Assembly (NCBI RefSeq): GCF_900143095.1
Contig: NZ_FRDA01000028.1
Coordinates: forward strand, 1 to 40,757
DNA: 40,757 bases
Reading direction: 5' to 3'
From: Pseudomonas asturiensis
GTDB lineage: Bacteria > Pseudomonadota > Gammaproteobacteria > Pseudomonadales > Pseudomonadaceae
This document shows, in pieces, positions 17,901-32,651 of this stretch (its first letter is position 1; every line of letters begins with the position of its first letter). The translations under genes and the position numbers were made by a program. Below the pieces are notes generated by a model, which worked only from the letters and a program-made list of their open reading frames with translations, was not told the DNA's origin and made no database searches.

Positions 17901-18353
17901 CGCGAAGAACTCAAGTCGCTTCTCAAGCAAGGGTTACCGGAATACATGGTGCCCAGCCATTTCATCTGGCTGGCGCAACTGCCGCTGACCCCTAACGGCA
18001 AGCTGGACCGTAAGGTGTTGCCGAAGCCGGATGCCAGCCAATTGCAGCGCCTTTACGTGGCGCCGGTCACTGCGCAGGAGCAGCAACTGGCGGCGATCTG
18101 GGCCGAGGTCCTGAACGTCAAACGTGTGGGTCTGACCGACGACTTCTTCGAACTGGGCGGTCATTCACTGTTGGCCACACAGCTTATTTCCAGAATCCAC
18201 ACCGGCCTGGGTATCGACATCCCGTTGCGCCTGATTTTCGAGAAACCGCAATTGAACGAATTTATCCAGGCGTTTGCCCACAGCGGTCTGTCGCTGACCG
18301 AAGACGGCTTGTCCGATATCGAGAAAATGATGAACGAAATGGCGGGTATCTGA
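11901..18353 (+). CDS. Pyoverdine side-chain NRPS 3 (C-A-T-C-A-T, Thr then Gly)
   Basis: Two-module synthetase of 2150 residues without epimerase. I start it at GTG 11901: TAGGAGA lies seven bases upstream and the resulting N-terminus (MQQLLDSVKSLSARERKAL) resembles PvdD/PvdJ starts; an in-frame GTG at 11838 has no such site. Module 1: C with HHIVSDG 171-177, A with TSGSTGTPKG 647-656 and code DFWNIGMVHK (Thr), T serine S1041. Module 2: C (from about 1095, HHIVSDG 1223-1229), A with YTSGSTGQPKG from 1700 and code read as DILQLGVVWK, closest to the glycine code DILQLGLIWK and unlike serine, T serine S2089. Both C domains are LCL type. One base separates its TGA from the next ATG. The first A-T region is almost identical in DNA to the second A-T of NRPS 2. 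Confidence 0.92.
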   Translation: MQQLLDSVKSLSARERKALAVLLKRQGVNLYGVTPIFPRETQAPSVLSFAQQRQWILWQLEPHSAAYNIPLALRLHGSLNIEALRRSIEALIERHETLRTTFEQQGDDALQVVHPASPFVLNVERLADGQSVQACVDHEVQQPFDLQHGPLLRVRLLNVADDEHVLVLTQHHIVSDGWSMPIMVEELLQGYQALSLGRDIEREPLPIQYADYAIWQRNWLEMGEHARQLEYWKQQLGDQSPVLELPTDRPRPATRNPHGARLNIELDAALLDSLKALARQQGITLFMLLLASFQTLLHRYSGQDDVRVGVPIANRNRSETEGLIGFFVNTQVLKAEFSAQTTVADLLQQIKHTAVQAQAHQDLPFEQLVEALQPARDPSRSPLFQVAYNHQTEARNEARELAGLRLEYQLSDKHTAQFDLTLDTCERQNGLGASLIYATDLFDASTIERMAGHWRNLLHAMTGNVQQRIAELPLLSADEREATVQGWNASLKAYPTGQCAHQRFEAQAARTPQAIALSLGAEQLSYEQLNRRANQLAHKLREQGVGPDVRVGLSAERSLDMIVGLLAILKAGGAYVPLDPDYPQDRLSFLMQDSGIELLLTQAAVLDRLPVPANVHCLLIDASLDGYSTENPINHTTPDNLAYVIYTSGSTGTPKGTLLAHHNLMRLFAATDEWFAFNEQDVWTLFHSFAFDFSVWEIFGALLHGGRLVIVSRDTSRSPEDFHALLIEQQVTVLNQTPSAFKQLMHVACDSPQPLALRSVIFGGEALDVTSLTPWFERFGDQTPQLINMYGITETTVHVTYRPITQADTLSLSSPIGEAIPDLSWYVLDADFNPVAQGCSGELHIGHAGLARGYHNRAALTAERFVPDPFSADGGRLYRTGDLARYRAAGVIEYAGRIDHQVKVRGHRIELGEIEARLQAQPGVREGVVLALDGQLAAYLVPSDPAQDPQTLRDALKAELKTQLPDYMVPTHFVLLDALPLTANGKLDRKALPAPDASQLQSQYVAPEGEREQQLAAIWAEVLKVEQVGRTDNFFELGGHSLLATQVISRIRQQLKMELSLRHLFEAADLAAFAQRADQGQTESEPSFVKADRSQPLGLSYAQQRQWFLWQLDPHSTAYTMPAVLRLSGALDIAALENSFSALIARHETLRTTFRQDGEQAVQIIHPPRALTLTVEQVSGEQRLEAIVQQDVQRPFDLEQGPLLRVRLLNPGRDEHVLVLTQHHIVSDGWSMPIMVDELVRLYEGFSQGRDVQLAELSMQYADYALWQRNWMEAGEQARQLAYWKQQLGDEQPILELPADRPRPALQSHAGARLAVELEPALIDNLKNVARQQGVTLFMLLLASFQSLLHRHSGQSDIRVGVPIANRTRTQTEGLIGFFVNTQVLRAEFDLHTTFSELLQQVKHTALQAQAHQELPFEQLVEALQPQRSLSHSPLFQVMFNHQSQASAEVRAVSGLQVEPVEFDSHPAQFDLTLNTAEHAGGLSAGMTYATALFERSTIERIAQHWQALLRAICVNAECRVAQLPMLNAAERQQIVHEWNPAPSAYPTQCLPALIEAQVQATPHATALVLEREHLTYRQLNARANQLAHRLRELGVGPDVLVGVAVPRSLDMVVALLAILKAGGAYVPLDPDFPQERLAYMIQDSGLSLLLTRTDLLLSLPIPANVQSLCVNRADDWLTDYNEDNLPGNLHPRNLAYVIYTSGSTGQPKGVTVRHDALVNFLSSMAEKPGLSADDKVLSLTSLSFDIAGLELYLPLMRGATVVLLQPDQNKDPQALLRVIEQQAVSVIQATPSTWRMLLDVAPANALSGKTVLCGGEALSVELAERLIAHAGHVWNVYGPTETTVWSARHYLTDSDDIRLGRPLANTRLHIVSDAIDLLPVGVRGELLIGGDGLARGYHNRAALTAERFIPDPFAADGSRLYRTGDLARYHADGVIEYAGRLDHQVKIRGFRIEPGEIEAVLLAQDSVQDAVVIDIDGPSGKQLVAYLVASDPARDTHTLREELKSLLKQGLPEYMVPSHFIWLAQLPLTPNGKLDRKVLPKPDASQLQRLYVAPVTAQEQQLAAIWAEVLNVKRVGLTDDFFELGGHSLLATQLISRIHTGLGIDIPLRLIFEKPQLNEFIQAFAHSGLSLTEDGLSDIEKMMNEMAGI

Positions 18354-18354
18354 C

Positions 18355-26994
<8,640 letters not shown>

Positions 26995-27050
26995 TTCGTT
27001 GCGGACGCATTCCAGGCTTTACGATGCAGCACTGTCTCTTGGTCAGCATC

Positions 27051-27103
27051 TGATCTGCACCCCCAAAGCTGGACACCCATCTGACTTCCTGGGGTGCAGA
27101 TCA
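27051..27103. repeat. Short palindromic element with IS3-like ends
   Basis: TGATCTGCACCCC (27051-27063) is perfectly inverted at 27091-27103. The left arm continues as CAAAGCTGGACACC, which recalls the terminal repeats of IS3-family elements. Only 27 bases separate the arms, so this may be two fused IS ends or a minimal non-autonomous remnant. It could also act as a hairpin between the convergent NRPS 4 and receptor genes, but no T-run follows either arm. Confidence 0.55.
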
Positions 27104-27107
27104 ATCT

Positions 27108-27192
27108 GTGGGAGGGGGCTTGCCCGCGATGAAGGCGACGCGGTAGGTCAGAAAAACCCGTCATCGTTCATCGCCGGCAAGCCGCCTCCCAC
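27108..27192. repeat. REP inverted pair (REPIN)
   Basis: A REP at 27108-27130 (GTGGGAGGGGGCTTGCCCG) is paired with an inverted copy at 27170-27192. The two arms belong to slightly different REP sequence variants. It sits in the convergent gap between NRPS 4 and the receptor gene. Confidence 0.85.
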
Positions 27193-27234
27193 AGTCCGGT
27201 GTTTGCTTACTGGGTTCTGTAACCCGCCCGACCG

Positions 27235-29667
27235 CTAGAAATCCCCTCGCAACGTGAGGACGTAGTTGCGCGGATCGCCATAATAATTGCCCCGGTCAAT
27301 ATCACCCGTCGCCTTGTAGTACGTGCGATCCAGCAGGTTGTTGCCGTTGAGGGCGATGGACCAGTGGTCGTCGATTTTCCAGGCTGCACGGGCATCCCAG
27401 ATGGCGCGGCCGGGATTTTTGATGACTTGGGTCGATTCGGTTTCCGAGTAGCCGCTCTGCGCTGAAACGCCTGCTCCCAACGTCAGTCGATGCCAGGCAC
27501 CGGGCAGGGTGTAGTGGCTGGTCAGGCGGAACAGGTGGCGGGGCGTTTCGGCAGAAATCGACTGCCCGTCACTGCCTCGCGTGACATTGAAGGTATAGCC
27601 GGCCAGCGCCTGCAACCCTGGCAGCAGCTCGCCGCTGGCCTCCAGCTCGAAACCCTTGCTGCGACGGATATCACCGTTCAGGTAGCAAGTACCGTAGCTG
27701 TCGTTGGTCGGGCAGTTGCCGCTGTTCGCGTCATCTTCCACGGCCACGTCTTTCTGTTTCACGTAGAACACGGCCATCGACACGTTCAAGCGCTTGTCGA
27801 ACAGCTCGCCCTTGATCCCGGTTTCATGACTGGCACCAATGGCCGGATCGAGGAATTTGCCTGCTGCGCTCTGATAGCCGCTCTGCGGCAGGAAGATATC
27901 GGTGTAGCTGGCGTACCACGACCATTCGGGGCTCAGGTCGTAAATCACCCCGATAAACGGCGTGACCTCGTGATTCTGTTGGGCCTTGGTGGTCAGTCCC
28001 GCCGCCTGGGTCTGATAGTCGTACCCGCTGACGCGCCCACCCATCACCAGGCTAAGGGAATCGCTCAGGCTCAGGCGCAGGTTGCTATAGAGACCATAAC
28101 GTTTGTCGCTGAAGTCGGTGATGCTGCTCCACGCCGGACGGTTCGGTCGGGCAATGGCGTGGTGGTCCGGATTGAAGACATCCAGTGCCGTGTTCGAGCT
28201 GACCAGAACCTGTTGTGAGCGGCGTTGCTGTTCCGACCCGTTGGCACCCACGGTCAACTGGTGGGTCAGTCCGAAGGCCTCGAAGTGGCCATCCAGATGG
28301 CTGTCGAAACCGGTGCTTTGCAACGTATCGGAACGCAACAGCGTGCGAAGCGGACGCGAGCCGGTCAGGGTCTGTGGATCGATGGCGCCTTGGGCGTAGG
28401 CCACACGTTGATCGAAGTCGCCTTCGGAGTGGGTCACTGACAGGGTGCCCGCCCAGTCTTCGCTGAAGTGATGCTTCAGCTCGCTGAACACCTCGTTCGC
28501 TTCCGTTTGATGGCGATTCCAGTCCTGGGCCAGGGACGTGGAGCGAGGCAGGTTCAGCGCACGGCCATCGCTGTAGCGCGGCAGGCCGAAGATGGAAAAG
28601 CCTCGTATGTCTGCGCTCTGATGGCGCAGCCCGAGGGTCAGGGTAGTGTCTTCGTTGAGGTCGGTTTCAACAATGCCGTATATCAGCGGTGCGGTCTTGT
28701 GCAGTTCGTCGATGAAGTAGCCACGGTCTTCATAGGACGCCACGAAGCGGCCGCGAATGTTGCCCGCGTCATTGAGCGCGCTGCTGCCGTCCAGCTCCAT
28801 CCGGTCGTTATCCCAGCTACCGGTACGGGTGGTGACCGAGAACTGCGCAATGGCGGTCGGGCGTTTGCGCACCAGGTTGACCGCTCCGCCGGGATTACCG
28901 GCACCGATCAACAGACCCGCAGCACCGCGCAGGACTTCGACGCGGTCGTAGATGGCCATGTCCGGGGGCATCCAGCCCGTCACGCTGTAGCCTTGACCGG
29001 ACACGCCATCGATGGTGTAGCTTTCGTCCTCCATGGCGAAGCCGCGAGCGCTGAAAACGTGTGAGCCGAAGTTGCGTTGCGAGAACGTGATGCCGGGCGT
29101 TTGCGCCATCACCTCGTCCAGACCGGTGAGGATTTTGTCGTCCATCCATTGACGCGTCAGGACGGTCACCGATTGCGGCGTTTCACGCAGCGACTGCGGT
29201 GTCTTGTTGAGGCTTGTGGCCGCGGTGGTGTACGAGTCGCTGCCTTCAGTGGTCACGCCGAACTGCTTCGCCTGAATCGCCATCGCCCCCAACGTTACCG
29301 GCTGCAGCGCTGGCGCCTGGCTGAGCGTCAGGGTGTTGGCCTCCAGCGTGTGTGCAACCCCGGCTTGCCGCAGCAGATACGTCGTCGCCTGTTCGGGCGT
29401 GAGTTTGCCGTGTACCGCGCTGCTGGTCTTGCCGCGCACGTCGTCCGGGTTGTAGAGCACTTGCAGATCGCCCTGACGCGCCAGTTCTTTCAAGGCGCTG
29501 TTCAAGGGTTGGGCGGGAATGTCGAACTCGACTTCCTTGGCCAGCGCATTGCCCTGAACAAACAGCGACAGCACGAGCCCCAGCCCCTTCAGTGTCAGCC
29601 CGGATTTCTGGCTTTTGTCGAAGGGTTTCACGGGGCCTGAATGGCAGCGTTTGAAGGGTGGTTGCAT
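27235..29667 (-). CDS. fpvA: TonB-dependent ferripyoverdine receptor with signalling (STN) domain
   Basis: Outer-membrane receptor of 810 residues for uptake of ferripyoverdine. I choose the ATG at 29667 (N-terminus MQPPFKRCHSGP) because a typical signal peptide follows, ending near ALA43, with GAAAGAG upstream; the open frame extends 63 codons further only through REP sequence. Residues about 47-117 form the STN (secretin/TonB short N-terminal) domain (FDIPAQPLNSALKELARQ), which in FpvA-type transducers contacts an inner-membrane anti-sigma factor. A plug domain follows (LRETPQSVTVLTRQ near 160-173), then a beta-barrel ending in aromatic F (VLTLRGDF). It is separated from the second receptor by a terminator and REPs, so it should have its own promoter; I found no PvdS box upstream. 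The signalling domain makes this the better candidate for the true FpvA. Confidence 0.9.
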   Translation of the reverse strand: MQPPFKRCHSGPVKPFDKSQKSGLTLKGLGLVLSLFVQGNALAKEVEFDIPAQPLNSALKELARQGDLQVLYNPDDVRGKTSSAVHGKLTPEQATTYLLRQAGVAHTLEANTLTLSQAPALQPVTLGAMAIQAKQFGVTTEGSDSYTTAATSLNKTPQSLRETPQSVTVLTRQWMDDKILTGLDEVMAQTPGITFSQRNFGSHVFSARGFAMEDESYTIDGVSGQGYSVTGWMPPDMAIYDRVEVLRGAAGLLIGAGNPGGAVNLVRKRPTAIAQFSVTTRTGSWDNDRMELDGSSALNDAGNIRGRFVASYEDRGYFIDELHKTAPLIYGIVETDLNEDTTLTLGLRHQSADIRGFSIFGLPRYSDGRALNLPRSTSLAQDWNRHQTEANEVFSELKHHFSEDWAGTLSVTHSEGDFDQRVAYAQGAIDPQTLTGSRPLRTLLRSDTLQSTGFDSHLDGHFEAFGLTHQLTVGANGSEQQRRSQQVLVSSNTALDVFNPDHHAIARPNRPAWSSITDFSDKRYGLYSNLRLSLSDSLSLVMGGRVSGYDYQTQAAGLTTKAQQNHEVTPFIGVIYDLSPEWSWYASYTDIFLPQSGYQSAAGKFLDPAIGASHETGIKGELFDKRLNVSMAVFYVKQKDVAVEDDANSGNCPTNDSYGTCYLNGDIRRSKGFELEASGELLPGLQALAGYTFNVTRGSDGQSISAETPRHLFRLTSHYTLPGAWHRLTLGAGVSAQSGYSETESTQVIKNPGRAIWDARAAWKIDDHWSIALNGNNLLDRTYYKATGDIDRGNYYGDPRNYVLTLRGDF

Positions 29668-29753
29668 GGCAGAAAAGCTCTTTCGGGACGCCGGTGCAGA
29701 ATACTGTATCTGTCGTCGGCAAGGGGGGCGGCCGTCAGTCTTCGTTTCAGTCG

Positions 29754-29826
29754 CTGAATATTTGTCGGATGTCCGGGCCCCTTCGCGGACAAGCGGAACG
29801 CCGCCCGGTCCGCTCCCACGGAGTTT
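29754..29826. repeat. 73-bp direct repeat carrying a variant REP, copy 1
   Basis: This unit recurs at 29904-29976 with only a few changes. It contains a REP half in which the stem halves TTCGCGGACAAG and TCCGCTCCCAC are separated by an extra 15 bases (CGGAACGCCGCCCGG), compared with the ordinary REP at 11772-11794. Confidence 0.85.
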
Positions 29827-29864
29827 GAGGTGCGCCCGATAGCCTGGGCAGGGCACTTATCCTG

Positions 29865-29887
29865 GTGGGAGCGGACTTGTCCGCGAA
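29865..29887. repeat. REP, ordinary form
   Basis: GTGGGAGCGGACTTGTCCG begins an unmodified REP that forms the inverted partner of the variant REP at about 29927-29970. It lies in the 428-base gap between the two receptor genes (29668-30095), which otherwise holds the two direct repeats and a terminator. Confidence 0.85.
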
Positions 29888-29903
29888 TACGGTGTTTCAG
29901 CCA

Positions 29904-29976
29904 CTGAATAATTGTCGGATGTACGAGCCCCTTCGCGGACAAGCGGAACGCCGCCCGGTCCGCTCCCACGGAGTTT
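29904..29976. repeat. 73-bp direct repeat carrying a variant REP, copy 2
   Basis: Second copy of the unit at 29754-29826, offset by exactly 150 bases, with the same 15-base insertion inside the REP. The shared insertion shows the two copies come from one another. Confidence 0.85.
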
Positions 29977-30031
29977 CTTCAGTCAGTCAGGTGTCGTGCA
30001 CATATCGCTGATACCCGCACCGTCAAAGCAC

Positions 30032-30060
30032 AAAAAGCCAAGGGTTTCCCCTTGGCTTTG
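30032..30060 (-). terminator. Rho-independent terminator after the second receptor gene
   Basis: On the minus strand a stem AAAGCCAAGGG / CCCTTGGCTTT is followed by a short T-run (TTTTTG). It lies 35 bases after the stop codon of the 30096-32342 receptor gene and isolates it from the downstream receptor. Confidence 0.8.
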
Positions 30061-30095
30061 TGGCTGTTGCGGCTATCCGGGAATCGGGCGATCGA

Positions 30096-32342
30096 TCAGA
30101 AATCCCCGCGCAGGGTCAGGACGTAACTGCGAGGTTCGCCGTACACGTTCGAACGGTCGGTCGCCACCGCAGTGGAGTAGTACTTGCGGTCGAACAGGTT
30201 CTCGGCATTGAGCGAAACGCGCCAGTTTTCGTCGAGTTTCCAGGAGGCACGGGCATCCCAGATCGCACGACCGGCCACGCCCAACTGGTCGTTGGACGGC
30301 ACTTCATAACCCGAGTCCGCCGACACACCCGCACCCAGTGTCAGGCGGTTCCATGCGCCCGGCAGGTTGTAGCTGGTGTTGAGGCGCAGCATGTGTTTCG
30401 GGGTTTCGTAAGCGACTTCGGCGTCACCATTGTTACGCAGCATGTTGTAGGTGTAGCCACCGAACACCTGCAGGCCCGGCAACACTTCGCCGCTGGCTTC
30501 GATTTCCACGCCCTTGCTGCGCTTGATGCCGTCCTGCACGTAGCACGAACCGTCCGAGCTGGTCGGGCAGAACACGGAAGCGGCGTCAGCCGACAGATCC
30601 ACTGCTGCCACGTCTTTCTGCTTGATGTAGAACAACGCCATCGACAGGTTCAGACGCTTGTCGAACAGCTCGCCCTTGAAGCCGGTTTCGTAGTTGGAGC
30701 CGACGGCAGGGTCCAGCGGCGAGCCCGCCACATCGACGAAGTCGGCTTGCGGCGTGAAGATGTCCGCGTAGCTGGCGTACCACGACCAGTTGTCGTTGAT
30801 GTCGTAGATCAGACCTGCGAACGGGGTGAATTCCTGGGTCTGCTTGGATTCGTAGCTGTTGGCTGCGCCGGTTTTTACATCGTACTTGTAGTCATACCAG
30901 CTCAAACGGCTGCCGAGCACTACGCTCAACGGTTCGCTCAAGTGAATGCGCGCGTTGGCGTAAAGGCCCGCACGCTCTTCGGTCATGTCGATGTCGTTGC
31001 CCCAGGCCGGGCGGGCGGGCTTGGCGAACGCGTTCTGGTTGACGTTGAAGATATTGATGGGCGAAGCGGTTCTGACTGTCGCCTGTTTGGTATTGGATTC
31101 CTGTTTCGACCAGTCCGCACCCAGAGTCAACTGATGGTTCAGGCCGAAGGCATTGATGTTGCCTTCCAGCTGACTGTTCAGGCCGATGCTGTTCACTTCG
31201 TCCTTGCGGAACAGGGTGTTCTGGAAGGTCGAGCCTGCCAGGGTCGTCGGGTTCACCGCGCCACGTGCATACGCAATCGCCTGATCGAATCCACCTTGCG
31301 AATAGGTCAACGACGTGCGGCTTTTCCAGTCATCGTTGAAGCGGTGTTCGATCTCGGTGAACACCTCGGTCATGTCACTTTCCAGGCGGTTCCAGTCCTG
31401 CGCCAGGTTGGTCGAGCGCGACAGCCCCAGTGACTGACCGTTGCTGTAGCGCGGCAGGCCATAGATGGAATAGCCGTTGATGACCTGCTCCTGACGACGC
31501 AGGCTCATGGTCAGCGTGGTGTTGTCGGTCACGTCGGCTTCGACGATGCCATACAGCAGCGGCGTGCGGCTGTCGCGGCCGTCGAGGTAAGAGCCGCTGT
31601 CATCGTAGGCGGCGACCATACGGCCCCTCAGCGTGCCCGAATCGTTGAGCTTGCCACTGCCGTCCAGATCGACCCGATACTGATCCCAGGAGCCGGCACG
31701 GGTGGTGATCGAGAATTTGTTCTCGGCCGTCGGGCGCTTGCGCACCAGATTCACCGCACCGCCAGGCTGACCTGCGCCGACCAGCAGGCCGGACGCGCCA
31801 CGCAGCACTTCGACGCGGTCGTAAATGGCCATGTCCGGCTGCATCCACCCAGTGATCTGATAGCCCTGACCGCCGATGCCATCGACCAGAAAACTTTCCG
31901 CCAGCAGCGAAAAACCCCGCGAGGTGTACACGTGGCCGCCGAAGTTGCGGTACTGGAAACTCATGCCGGGGGTGTCTTCCAGCACTTCGCTGAGGCTGGT
32001 CAGGTTCTTATCGTCCATTACCTGACGGGTCACAACGCTGACCGACTGCGGTGTTTCACGCAGTGATTGAGCGGCACCCTTGCCGATACTGACGGCACCT
32101 GTGGTGTAAGAGCCGGTGCCGTCGGTGGTGGTGCCCAGCGATCTGGAGTCGATGGCGGTCGGCGCCAGGGTCACCGTGCCTGCGGTGGACGAGCCTTCTG
32201 TGCTGGCTTCCTCCGCCTGAACCTGCGAGGCCAGTGGCATGCAAAGCGCGAAACCCATGGCTGCCATGGATGGTCGGGAACTGAACATCTGGCTGAGCAG
32301 CAAGGCTTTGCTGAGCGGGGTGAGTCGTGACGGGTTGTGCAT
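30096..32342 (-). CDS. TonB-dependent siderophore receptor lacking a signalling domain (FpvA paralogue)
   Basis: Outer-membrane receptor of 748 residues, paralogous to its downstream neighbour. The start at 32342 (MHNPSRLTPLSKALLL) is preceded by GAGAAAGAG at seven bases and followed by a signal sequence ending near VQA43; the longer open frame upstream has no comparable features. After the signal peptide it goes almost directly to the TonB-box region and plug (LRETPQSVSVVTRQ near 95-108), with no STN domain, so it should transport but not signal. The barrel ends in VLTLRGDF, as in the neighbour. A PvdS box (32502-32525) lies about 160 bases upstream and a terminator follows at 30032-30060, so it is probably its own iron-starvation transcript. 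Its ligand is likely ferripyoverdine or a related pyoverdine, which the sequence alone cannot decide. Confidence 0.88.
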   Translation of the reverse strand: MHNPSRLTPLSKALLLSQMFSSRPSMAAMGFALCMPLASQVQAEEASTEGSSTAGTVTLAPTAIDSRSLGTTTDGTGSYTTGAVSIGKGAAQSLRETPQSVSVVTRQVMDDKNLTSLSEVLEDTPGMSFQYRNFGGHVYTSRGFSLLAESFLVDGIGGQGYQITGWMQPDMAIYDRVEVLRGASGLLVGAGQPGGAVNLVRKRPTAENKFSITTRAGSWDQYRVDLDGSGKLNDSGTLRGRMVAAYDDSGSYLDGRDSRTPLLYGIVEADVTDNTTLTMSLRRQEQVINGYSIYGLPRYSNGQSLGLSRSTNLAQDWNRLESDMTEVFTEIEHRFNDDWKSRTSLTYSQGGFDQAIAYARGAVNPTTLAGSTFQNTLFRKDEVNSIGLNSQLEGNINAFGLNHQLTLGADWSKQESNTKQATVRTASPINIFNVNQNAFAKPARPAWGNDIDMTEERAGLYANARIHLSEPLSVVLGSRLSWYDYKYDVKTGAANSYESKQTQEFTPFAGLIYDINDNWSWYASYADIFTPQADFVDVAGSPLDPAVGSNYETGFKGELFDKRLNLSMALFYIKQKDVAAVDLSADAASVFCPTSSDGSCYVQDGIKRSKGVEIEASGEVLPGLQVFGGYTYNMLRNNGDAEVAYETPKHMLRLNTSYNLPGAWNRLTLGAGVSADSGYEVPSNDQLGVAGRAIWDARASWKLDENWRVSLNAENLFDRKYYSTAVATDRSNVYGEPRSYVLTLRGDF

Positions 32343-32501
32343 GACGTGGCTCTTTCTCGTAGGTATCGGCAGAGGGCAGAAAGCGTCGTTCAGATCTGCA
32401 GACTCGGGTTTCGCCAAGGGAACCGGGCAGTCGTGAGCGACTTTATCGATGAGCGACCAGACGTCAGAAACAGCCGGGCGCACCATTCGCTGTAAATGAG
32501 A

Positions 32502-32525
32502 ACGAAACCGACTCGCTGTTATTTA
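32502..32525 (-). promoter_or_regulatory. PvdS iron-starvation box for the receptor at 30096-32342
   Basis: On the minus strand TAAAT (32525-32521) is followed after exactly 16 bases by CGTT (CGT at 32504-32502). This fits the PvdS consensus and the boxes before pvdM and pvdP. Confidence 0.8.
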
Positions 32526-32599
32526 ATGAATTTTTCACAATTCACGAAAAAAGATGGCGTATGGCTATCTGCGTCCAGTGAGTAGCAGCGTAATTAACG

Positions 32600-32632
32600 A
32601 AAAAACCCCGCTCGCGGACCAGCCGGGCGGGG
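32600..32632 (-). terminator. Rho-independent terminator of the pvdMNOE operon
   Basis: On the minus strand CCCCGC and GCGGGG (stem ends at 32632 and 32606) enclose a GC-rich loop and are followed by TTTTTT. It lies about 20 bases after the pvdE stop codon. Confidence 0.9.
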
Positions 32633-32651
32633 CATCGGGGAGGGCCTGTGG

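Noticed and set aside
29668..30031. PvdS box before the STN-containing receptor
   Set aside because: I scanned both strands for TAAAT with CGT 15-17 bases further and found none; the gap is filled with REPs.
30060..31433. 457-codon plus-strand open frame opposite the second receptor
   Set aside because: It lies opposite a clear TonB-dependent receptor, shows no domain of its own, and has similar shadows opposite pvdE (32718-34241) and pvdM (36767-38107).
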